A stretch of 47,188 nucleotides of DNA from Candidatus Kaiserbacteria bacterium RIFCSPHIGHO2_02_FULL_55_25. Lineage in GTDB: Bacteria > Patescibacteriota > Minisyncoccia > Phycocordibacterales > UBA2100. The stretch's first letter is position 1. The number at the start of each line of letters is the position of its first letter. The stretch covers positions 1 through 47,188 of the forward strand of contig MFLL01000032.1 of assembly GCA_001781335.1 (NCBI GenBank), read 5' to 3'. Shown piece by piece: positions 33,259 through 38,679 of this stretch. A program made the position numbers and the translations under genes. A model generated the notes under the pieces. That model was given only the letters and a program-made list of their open reading frames with translations, was not told the DNA's origin and did no database searches.

Positions 33259-33966
33259 ATGGAAGGCGATCCTTCAATCACAGGCGGTTTTTTCTGGGCA
33301 CTTCGCTCGGTGAGTGATATCGCCCTGCGCTGGATTCCGGGGACGGTGGAAGTCATCGCGGGCACAGCCGGGCCGGGGTATATCAGCTCATCTATTATCA
33401 CCAAACCGATTACCGAGCCCGTCACCACGCAAGACGTCGCCAATTTTCTGCAAAGCACGGCATCACAGGCGGCGTACGACAGCCTGTTCCGCAATTGGGC
33501 GGTGTGGGTCGCCATCGCGGTCGTCATATCGCTCTTGCTTCTTGCGGCCGTCATCTATTGCCTCGTACGGGTCTGGCAGATACGGCAACACGAGTGGGCG
33601 AAGGCGCGCGCCGCCGGCGCCTCCGTCGCCCACAAAGACGTGCCCAAGTCGCAACTCCGCTGGAATCACATTCTCGAGCGGGCGCACTCCGACGACGAGA
33701 AGAGCTGGCGGCTCGCTATTCTCGAGGCCGACATGATGCTCAACGAATTGCTCGACGTACTCGGATACCGCGGCGAGACAATGGCCGACAAAATGAAGCA
33801 GGCCGGTCGCGCACAATTCCAAACTATCGACCTCGCATGGGAAGCGCATCGTGTGCGCAATGCCATCGCGCATCAAGGTTCTCTACAATCGCTCTCCGCG
33901 CACGAAGCGCGCCGCGTTATCGGACTCTACGGGCAGGTGTTCCGCGAATTCAGATTTGTCGCGTGA
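33259..33966 (+). CDS. single-pass membrane protein with RxxxxH helix
   Basis: A 235-residue protein with a weakly hydrophobic N-terminal segment, one strong TM (WAVWVAIAVVISLLLLAAVIYCLV, about 79-102) and a cytosolic helical domain ending HRVRNAIAHQG, which matches the R-x4-H pattern of HEPN-like or other four-helix domains. It resembles a conserved CPR membrane family whose function I do not know. Its 3' end overlaps the convergent HTH/LAGLIDADG-like gene by 40 nt. Confidence 0.6.
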   Translation: MEGDPSITGGFFWALRSVSDIALRWIPGTVEVIAGTAGPGYISSSIITKPITEPVTTQDVANFLQSTASQAAYDSLFRNWAVWVAIAVVISLLLLAAVIYCLVRVWQIRQHEWAKARAAGASVAHKDVPKSQLRWNHILERAHSDDEKSWRLAILEADMMLNELLDVLGYRGETMADKMKQAGRAQFQTIDLAWEAHRVRNAIAHQGSLQSLSAHEARRVIGLYGQVFREFRFVA

Positions 33967-34643
33967 ATCTGCCGCTTGAGTTCCTCGATTGACCCCATGA
34001 TTCTGCGCCGCAGTGCCGTGCCTCTGCGGACCTTAATACGCAGCGTGCCATAGTGGTCGGCTGTGTTGGCGTATGTTTTGCGGACTCGCGTTAGCACGAG
34101 ACTTGGCTTTGTGAACTGGGAGAGGGGGACTTTCGTGACGTTGGACCAGTACCGTTCAACCACCGCGATCCGCCGCCGATGAATGTGATTAATCGATACG
34201 CGAAGAGTCAAGTTTGCACGGGTAACGCCATAGCACCGCTGTAACCAGATGATAAAGGAACGCAAGATATAGGGGTCGCTGTTGGTCAACCCGCATTCTT
34301 CGTTCCCGCTTTTGTACCCCTCTCCCCAGTACAGAGCGAGACCAAGAACGAACAAGTCGCGGCTGGAAATCGCGCCGACATCTTTACCGCCGCGTCTCTT
34401 TTGTTGCTCCACAGCGGCTTGTCGCGATGCACGTTTCTTTTCCGCGGCGCGTAACATGCCGATCCTGCCTCGTGCACGGCTTTTGAGGGCGAGTGCGCCC
34501 ATCTGTGTGTCTGTGAGCGTGATGTCCCTGCACCAATAACTGACCGTGCTTTTTGGAGCGCGAGTAATCAACGTAATGTCGTTGATGCTACGGCCCTTGT
34601 GTCGAAGGGCGCGTGCTCTATCGCGTAATGCTGTATGTGCCAT
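33927..34643 (-). CDS. HTH plus LAGLIDADG-like protein
   Basis: A 238-residue protein. An N-terminal helix-turn-helix (LRHKGRSINDITLITRAPKSTVSYWC) is followed by a homing-endonuclease-like domain with the degenerate motif LFVLGLALYWGEGYKSGNE, then CGLTNSDPYILRSFIIWLQRCYGV and the C-terminal YGTLRIKVRRG. This architecture is common in CPR genomes and resembles LAGLIDADG proteins recruited as DNA-binding factors; the metal-binding acidic residue is Glu in WGEG. TGATATAAT (TATAAT 34656-34651) ends 7 nt before the ATG at 34643, fixing the start. It lies next to the intron-bearing tRNA-fMet but outside the intron. Confidence 0.65.
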   Translation of the reverse strand: MAHTALRDRARALRHKGRSINDITLITRAPKSTVSYWCRDITLTDTQMGALALKSRARGRIGMLRAAEKKRASRQAAVEQQKRRGGKDVGAISSRDLFVLGLALYWGEGYKSGNEECGLTNSDPYILRSFIIWLQRCYGVTRANLTLRVSINHIHRRRIAVVERYWSNVTKVPLSQFTKPSLVLTRVRKTYANTADHYGTLRIKVRRGTALRRRIMGSIEELKRQIHATNLNSRNTCP

Positions 34644-34727
34644 TTCTATTATTATATCACCAGGTATAGAGTGGATAAATCGGCAGTGCAAACTTGTAGA
34701 AACCACCGTGCAGTGTATACTCGTACG

Positions 34728-35025
34728 AGCGGGGTGGAGCAGTAGTAGCTCGCCAGGCTCAATTGGGCTCATTCGATAGGAATGTCGAATGGATTATCTG
34801 TCAAAGTCGGTGAAATCTTCTTTGTCGCAAGACAACATGACAATACCGAGCCAAGTCCCGAGCATAGTCGAGGGAAAGGTGTAGAGACTAGACGGCAGGT
34901 CCCGACTCTTCGTAGAGGGGAAAAGGTATAGTCCAGACCACAAATTGACGCACAGGTGTCGAGCGGCGAAAGCCGTAGCGGTATGCATAACCTGGAGGTC
35001 GCGGGTGCAAGTCCCGCCCCCGCAA
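34728..35025 (+). tRNA. initiator tRNA-fMet(CAU), interrupted by a group I intron
   Basis: Exons 34728-34759 and 34986-35025 join to a 72-nt tRNA closely like bacterial initiator tRNA (GCGGGGTGGAGCAG..., anticodon loop CTCATAA). The first position is A facing A72, i.e. unpaired as required of initiators, with discriminator A. The T-loop is TGCAAGT, with G at position 55. CCA is not encoded. The intron splits the anticodon loop just before the CAU anticodon. Confidence 0.93.
34760..34985 (+). other. group I intron in tRNA-fMet (226 nt)
   Basis: The 5' exon ends in U (34759) and the intron ends in G (34985), the group I rule. P1 can form between GGCU of the exon and GGCU at 34765-34768 with the U-G wobble at the splice site. 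P7-like strands GACTA (34886-34890) and TAGTC (34929-34933) are present, the latter within AAGGTATAGTCC. No ORF lies inside. Confidence 0.85.
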
Positions 35026-35029
35026 CAAA

Positions 35030-35066
35030 ATGAGAAAAGTCCGTCCGCATGGCGGACTTTTCTCAT
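35030..35066. terminator. bidirectional terminator after tRNA-fMet
   Basis: ATGAGAAAAGTCCG pairs with CGGACTTTTCTCAT (14 bp, 9-nt loop). The A/T-rich outer stem gives a U-run for either direction. It overlaps the stop of the small reverse-strand gene. Confidence 0.7.
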
Positions 35067-35242
35067 TCCGTGAGGATGCCGAGCACGACCTGTGCAATCG
35101 TCGCGATAATGAACACAACGACGGCTATGACAAATAGTTTCCATTGCCAGAAAATAATGCTGTGCCCTGTGGCGTAGATGAGGAAAACAACGGCGGCGGG
35201 CCAGATGACAACTGAATTAACGGCCAGTATCGTGCCCCACAT
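35063..35242 (-). CDS. small two-TM membrane protein
   Basis: A 59-residue protein (MWGTILAVNSVVIWPAAVVF...GILTE) with two hydrophobic segments (about 4-26 and 33-55) separated by GHSIIFWQWK. TACACT (35254-35249) ends 6 nt before the ATG at 35242, the same leaderless arrangement as elsewhere. Not recognised; it is typical of CPR mini membrane proteins. Confidence 0.6.
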   Translation of the reverse strand: MWGTILAVNSVVIWPAAVVFLIYATGHSIIFWQWKLFVIAVVVFIIATIAQVVLGILTE

Positions 35243-35279
35243 ACGACGAGTGTACTAGCCGTTTTTTTAAAAACAAGTT

Positions 35280-35376
35280 TACCCCGTGAGATAGTTGGGA
35301 TAGCTTTGTTCAGTTTTGGGCGAAAATGCCCGATTCGACAGCATAGGATATTGGCGCTGAGATATCTCATGGGGTA
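35280..35376. repeat. 14-nt inverted repeat bracketing a 69-nt spacer
   Basis: TACCCCGTGAGATA (35280-35293) and TATCTCATGGGGTA (35363-35376), one mismatch. The interior includes GGGC-gaaaat-GCCC. The surrounding 35243-35471 gap has no gene. It is possibly a small structured RNA or a decayed element. Confidence 0.5.
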
Positions 35377-35471
35377 TAGTTTTCGCATTGTCGGGGTAGT
35401 CGCGCCGCTCGTTCACCGACGGCGCTCGGAAAAAGTGAAAATATGTTGTATTCTCACTTTGTTCCTCACTT

Positions 35472-35545
35472 GTCGGCGTAGCTCAGGTAGTTAGAGCATG
35501 GCACTCATAAAGCCAAGGTCGAAGGTGCAAGTCCTTCCGCCGACA
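35472..35545 (+). tRNA. tRNA-Met(CAU), elongator or Ile2-type
   Basis: A 74-nt cloverleaf with acceptor GTCGGCG/CGCCGAC, discriminator A, and anticodon loop CTCATAA with CAT. There is an A-A mismatch at the base of the anticodon loop. T-loop TGCAAGT (G55). CCA is not encoded. The CAU anticodon could be lysidine-modified for Ile; sequence alone does not decide. Confidence 0.88.
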
Positions 35546-35603
35546 CAAGAGAATGTAATGTCGTTGGTTAGCGATATACACTGTCACGTGATATGATGCA
35601 ATT

Positions 35604-36302
35604 ATGGCACCTGTCTTCCGTCCCGTGCGGAGAGACTTTTTCCGGACATGGTCACCACACATGGCTTACGTGCTCGGGTACTTTGCTGCGGATGGGGCAA
35701 TGATTCAGAATAGTCGCGGGTCACACTTTATTGAGTTTCATAGCACAGATAAAGTTCTTATTGTCGACATACGCGCGGTACTCGGGTCTATGCACCGTAT
35801 CGGTGTGCGAGTTCCCGCGAAGAACAAACCGAATCACAAAACGGCATATCGACTTCAGATAGGAAGCATGGAAATGTATAACGACCTTCTCGCGCTCGGC
35901 ATGAGTCCGAGAAAGAGCCTAACACTGCGCATGCCAACTATTCCGCGAGAATATATTGGACATTTTGTTCGCGGATACTTCGATGGTGATGGCTGTGTCT
36001 ACTTCAAAGCATTACAATTCGCAGACAGAAAAAATCAGCGACAAGTGTTACTTAGTGTATTTTCGTGTGGAACGTATAGCTTTCTTGAATCACTTCTCGC
36101 GCTCCTCAAGGGCAGTGGAGTAAAGGGAGGGTCGCTGAAGCAGAAAAAAAGCGGTAACGAGCTCGCGTTGAGTCACCGCGACAGCGTTGCTTTATACCGA
36201 ATAATGTATAATAATCTCCACGACAGTGACATCTATTTAGGTCGTAAATATAGGCTGTTTACCCATGCGATAGAGACACTGTACGGAAACATGCGGGAGT
36301 AG
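35604..36302 (+). CDS. LAGLIDADG homing endonuclease
   Basis: A 232-residue two-motif LAGLIDADG endonuclease. The first motif is AYVLGYFAADG (21-31) and the second is FVRGYFDGDG (121-130), each with its catalytic acidic residue. Such enzymes cut long asymmetric sites to spread introns or themselves. It is free-standing between tRNA-Met and tRNA-Asp. The final codons ATG CGG GAG TAG overlap the first 10 nt of tRNA-Asp. TGATATGAT (TATGAT 35592-35597) lies 6 nt before the ATG, so it has its own leaderless promoter. Confidence 0.88.
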   Translation: MAPVFRPVRRDFFRTWSPHMAYVLGYFAADGAMIQNSRGSHFIEFHSTDKVLIVDIRAVLGSMHRIGVRVPAKNKPNHKTAYRLQIGSMEMYNDLLALGMSPRKSLTLRMPTIPREYIGHFVRGYFDGDGCVYFKALQFADRKNQRQVLLSVFSCGTYSFLESLLALLKGSGVKGGSLKQKKSGNELALSHRDSVALYRIMYNNLHDSDIYLGRKYRLFTHAIETLYGNMRE

Positions 36303-36366
36303 CTCAGCTAGTTAGAGCGCCGCCCTGTCACGGCGGAGGTCGCGGGTGCGAATCCCGTCTCTCGCG
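36293..36366 (+). tRNA. tRNA-Asp(GUC)
   Basis: 74 nt; acceptor GCGGGAG/CTCTCGC (one G-U), discriminator G, anticodon stem CCGCC/GGCGG with loop CTGTCAC. T-loop TGCGAAT (G55). CCA is not encoded. The first 10 nt are also the last codons and stop of the upstream endonuclease gene. Confidence 0.93.
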
Positions 36367-36395
36367 CAAAGTGAATACATGAGCATGGTTGGCGT

Positions 36396-36421
36396 TGCTA
36401 CAATACTTTCATGTTCCTATG
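36396..36421 (+). promoter_or_regulatory. extended -10 box and a three-codon leader ORF
   Basis: TGCTACAAT (TACAAT 36399-36404) is followed after 6 nt by ATG TTC CTA TGA (36411-36422), whose stop overlaps the HD gene start ATG (36419) as ATGA. This suggests initiation on a leaderless mini-ORF followed by reinitiation. Confidence 0.5.
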
Positions 36422-37075
36422 ACGACGACCGCACAAGACATATACGACACATACCGCATCATGCCGTCGCTCCGGTTGCACCAGCTGCGCGTCGCCGCGG
36501 TGGGGAAGACCCTGTGCGACAACCTGACGCGCGACGTGGATACGCACGCGGTCGTACTCGCCTGTCTTTTTCACGATATGGGCAACATCATCAAGTCCGA
36601 TCTGTCGCTCTTTCCGGAGTTTTGCGAACCAGAAGGAATCGCACACTGGGAAATGGTGAAGCGGGAATTTCTGGCAACGTACGGGAACGATGAACATAAG
36701 GCGACATATGCAATAGCGCGCGCAATCGGATTACCGGAGCCCGTCATACGCCTCATGGACGACTTCGGATTTTCGAAGCTTGAACTCGTACGCGACGGCG
36801 CGTCGCTCGAGAAGAAAATAGCAAAATACGCCGACCTACGGACAGGCCCGCATGGTGTCGTGTCGATGGCGTCGCGGCTCGCAGAGGGGAAACAGCGTTT
36901 TTCGAGCAAACATCCGGATACACCGCGCGACGAGCAAGAATGGGAGCGTCTCACCGCTGCCGCCTACGACATAGAGCGGCAGATATTTGCGGAAGCGACG
37001 ATAGCGCCCGACGACATCACGGAACAATCAGTTCAGCCGCTCGTTGAGGAGCTTCGCGGGTTCCCGCTCGCGTGA
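36419..37075 (+). CDS. HD-domain phosphohydrolase-like protein
   Basis: A 218-residue cytosolic HD protein. H21 (LRLHQLRVA) and the metal-binding pair in CLFHDMGN (H52, D53) are visible, with a helical remainder (KFLATYGNDEH-like region, AIARAIGLPEPVIRLMDDFG). HD-domain proteins hydrolyse nucleotides, (p)ppGpp or cyclic dinucleotides; the substrate here is unknown. The start at 36419 (MTTTAQDIYDTYR) is in frame with the domain; the ATG at 36389 lies before the promoter. It sits between tRNA-Asp and tRNA-Thr. Confidence 0.8.
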   Translation: MTTTAQDIYDTYRIMPSLRLHQLRVAAVGKTLCDNLTRDVDTHAVVLACLFHDMGNIIKSDLSLFPEFCEPEGIAHWEMVKREFLATYGNDEHKATYAIARAIGLPEPVIRLMDDFGFSKLELVRDGASLEKKIAKYADLRTGPHGVVSMASRLAEGKQRFSSKHPDTPRDEQEWERLTAAAYDIERQIFAEATIAPDDITEQSVQPLVEELRGFPLA

Positions 37076-37118
37076 TATTATCTGCCGTGCAATCGACGAG
37101 GAGTCGATGCGATAAGAA

Positions 37119-37382
37119 GCCGACGTAGCTCAGTTGGTAGAGCACGTCCTTGGTGGGTCGCGCACCCTGCCCATGTACTCGGCAACGTATACATGAATCC
37201 CGAATAACGGTTAATACCCGACTAGCGGGCAAGACCGTGGCGTCCAGAGTTTAATTGGCGCCCGAACGACTGACAAGGGTCTGCCTCTGGCAGAAAGATA
37301 CAGTCTAGCCCTCCGATACTAGTCAGATAAACGGAGGTATAAGCGAAGGACGAGGTCACCGGTTCAATCCCGGTCGTCGGCT
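37119..37382 (+). tRNA. tRNA-Thr(GGU), interrupted by a group I intron
   Basis: Exons 37119-37154 and 37346-37382. Acceptor GCCGACG/CGTCGGC, discriminator T; anticodon stem CGTCC/GGACG with joined loop TTGGTAA (anticodon GGT). T-loop TTCAATC is normal. CCA is not encoded. The intron follows the third anticodon base. Confidence 0.92.
37155..37345 (+). other. group I intron in tRNA-Thr (191 nt)
   Basis: The 5' exon ends in U (37154) and the intron ends in G (37345). P7-like strands GACTG (37268-37272) and CAGTC (37301-37305), the latter in AAAGATACAGTC, are close to the classic group I P7 3' strand. No ORF. This is compact compared with the fMet intron. Confidence 0.85.
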
Positions 37383-37421
37383 CAAGAATCAAAGAGGTCC
37401 CGATTTTGCCGATTTTTTCGC

Positions 37422-37442
37422 GGGCGGAGCGAAGCTCCGCCC
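37422..37442. terminator. hairpin downstream of tRNA-Thr
   Basis: GGGCGGAGC-gaa-GCTCCGCCC (9-bp stem). A T6 run precedes it on the + strand (an A-run for the reverse strand). The 37383-37540 gap contains no gene. Confidence 0.5.
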
Positions 37443-37540
37443 AATGATTTGCCGCAATTCCGCACGCTTCGCGTGCTTGTAGGGTGAGGTTCAATCCGAA
37501 GATTTCCTGCATGAGCCCGAGTCATTGCGGACATTTCCTC

Positions 37541-37570
37541 TATACTAGTGTTTTGCAAAACACTAGTATA
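37541..37570. promoter_or_regulatory. perfect 30-bp palindrome, copy 1 (operator)
   Basis: Half-site TATACTAGTGTTTTG followed by its exact complement. It covers the expected -35 region of the downstream regulator (TATCAT 37574-37579, ATG 37586), so it is a good autoregulatory operator. It also carries TATACT on both strands. Identical copy at 37834-37863. Confidence 0.85.
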
Positions 37571-37585
37571 GGGTATCATGTATAT

Positions 37586-37864
37586 ATGGTGATTGAGAAA
37601 AACTATCGACAAATAGAACGTATAGTGAAAGGATTCGCGAACCATCGGCGCCTTCAAATCCTGGATCTCCTGAAGCGCGAGCCGGAGTTGTCTGTGGAAG
37701 ATATTTCCGAACGTCTTACTATCGGGTACGAGAATGCATCCGATCATGTACGGAAACTCGCAATAGCCGGCCTCGTCATGAAGCGGAACGAGGGAAGCGC
37801 GGTGAGGCACAGGCTTACGCCGCGCGCGGAATCTATACTAGTGTTTTGCAAAACACTAGTATAA
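37586..37864 (+). CDS. ArsR-like winged-helix transcriptional regulator
   Basis: A 92-residue dimeric-type winged helix: IERIVKGFANHRRLQILDLLKREPE (helices 1-2), LSVEDISERLTIGYENASDHVRKLAIAGLV (HTH), KRNEGSAVRHRLTP (wing). It resembles ArsR/HTH-20 proteins without metal-binding Cys pairs. The ATG at 37586 is chosen because TATCAT lies 6 nt upstream, right after the operator palindrome. The last nine residues (ILVFCKTLV) are encoded by palindrome copy 2, which ends within the stop codon. It probably represses itself and perhaps the toxin gene downstream. Confidence 0.8.
   Translation: MVIEKNYRQIERIVKGFANHRRLQILDLLKREPELSVEDISERLTIGYENASDHVRKLAIAGLVMKRNEGSAVRHRLTPRAESILVFCKTLV
37834..37863. 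promoter_or_regulatory. perfect 30-bp palindrome, copy 2 (3' end of the regulator gene)
   Basis: Identical in all 30 positions to 37541-37570. It overlaps the final codons and two bases of the stop codon, 160 nt upstream of the MazF-like gene. Confidence 0.85.
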
Positions 37865-37873
37865 GAATCCCGT

Positions 37874-37940
37874 CAATCCTCTCCGCCAAAGGCGGACAGG
37901 CATTCTCATCTATTTCGCGGGGGTTTTTGAAAATTGAATG
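37874..37940 (+). repeat. 67-nt direct repeat, copy 1
   Basis: Matches 38544-38610 at 64 of 67 positions. It contains the hairpin TCCGCC-aaa-GGCGGA followed by CAGGCAT and the block GGGGGTTTTTGAAAATTG. Both copies are followed closely by GGCGGCGGGGCGGG. Confidence 0.85.
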
Positions 37941-37999
37941 CATCGCCCGTCCGAAGTTTTAACGAAGGAGGGGGCGGCGGGGCGGGTAGAAATCAGCTA

Positions 38000-38040
38000 A
38001 AATCCTTTGATACAATACTACGAATGCAATCAAAGGATTT
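38000..38040. promoter_or_regulatory. 11-bp inverted repeat around the toxin -10 box and start
   Basis: AAATCCTTTGA (38000-38010) and TCAAAGGATTT (38030-38040) are exact complements flanking TACAAT (38011-38016; preceded by TG-A) and the ATG at 38024. A repressor bound here would block the promoter. The right arm is also coding (codons 3-6). Confidence 0.65.
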
Positions 38041-38419
38041 TGACCGATGGAACGGTGAAAAGAAGAAGCTGCACGCCAGCGAGCGCGAAGTGCTTTTCCA
38101 CGAGCGCGAGATTTGGTGGTGCTCGCTCGGCGTCAATATTGGATTTGAACAAGACGGCACGAACGAACTTTTCGAGCGGCCTGTGTTGGTCATGAGAAAA
38201 TTCAACCGAGACGTACTTTGGATATTGCCGCTCACGCGCTCCGACAAGAGAAACCGATACTATGTTCCAATCACCGTAGGCGATGCGAATTCCGCGGTCA
38301 TTCTTTCTCAACTGCGTCTCATCAGTAGCAAGCACCTCCAGCGGTACATGCACAAGCTTCCGCAGGGACAATTCAAAGAGATAGTACGCCTCGTACAGCA
38401 ATTCTTTCCTCGAATATAA
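38024..38419 (+). CDS. MazF/PemK-like toxin (probable mRNA interferase)
   Basis: A 131-residue PemK/MazF-like protein. MQSKDFDRWNGEKKKLHAS is followed by the SH3-like barrel FHEREIWWCSLGVNIGFEQDG, FERPVLVMRKFN, DVLWILPLTRS and the second half with SAVILSQLRLISSKHLQRYM. MazF toxins cleave mRNA at short motifs; family activity is assumed. No antitoxin gene is adjacent, but an ArsR-like regulator lies 160 nt upstream. The ATG at 38024 has an extended -10 7 nt upstream. A frameshifted relative is at 12140-12546. Confidence 0.8.
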   Translation: MQSKDFDRWNGEKKKLHASEREVLFHEREIWWCSLGVNIGFEQDGTNELFERPVLVMRKFNRDVLWILPLTRSDKRNRYYVPITVGDANSAVILSQLRLISSKHLQRYMHKLPQGQFKEIVRLVQQFFPRI

Positions 38420-38426
38420 AATCGAA

Positions 38427-38446
38427 ACCCCGCCTTGCAGCGGGGT
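38427..38446. terminator. hairpin after the MazF-like gene
   Basis: ACCCCGC-cttgca-GCGGGGT, 8 nt after the stop; no T-run. The remaining 38447-38543 stretch holds no gene. Confidence 0.5.
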
Positions 38447-38543
38447 CCCTCGGTGGCCTAGATGGCCATTTGTACCCGTAAGTATAGGGGATAAGTATGA
38501 GTTGTCAATGAACCCCTGATGTCGCCCATCTTCACCCCGCCGC

Positions 38544-38610
38544 CAATCCTCTCCGCCAAAGGCGGACAGGCATGCACATCCATTTCGCGGGGGTTTTTGA
38601 AAATTGAATG
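38544..38610 (+). repeat. 67-nt direct repeat, copy 2
   Basis: 64/67 identical to 37874-37940. This copy is itself enclosed by CCCCGCCGCC (38534-38543) and GGCGGCGGGG (38611-38620), forming a 10-bp stem around the repeat. Confidence 0.85.
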
Positions 38611-38644
38611 GGCGGCGGGGCGGGGGGTGGATATTGGTTGCTAG

Positions 38645-38673
38645 TTGACAACCTATACTGGATAGTATATCAT
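38645..38673 (+). promoter_or_regulatory. consensus promoter with operator dyad for the R-M operon
   Basis: TTGACA (38645-38650), a 17-nt spacer and TATCAT (38668-38673), 6 nt before the hsdM ATG. The spacer contains the dyad TATACT-ggat-AGTATA (38654-38669), a likely operator. Confidence 0.8.
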
Positions 38674-38679
38674 TGCGAT

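Noticed and set aside
33259-33966. HEPN toxin
   Set aside because: An RNAIAH sequence fits R-x4-H, but a membrane anchor, lack of a partner nucleotidyltransferase and the commonness of the pattern make a toxin call unsafe.
34760-34985. Intron-encoded homing endonuclease in tRNA-fMet
   Set aside because: The 226-nt intron has no ORF of useful length; the LAGLIDADG-type genes nearby lie outside both introns.
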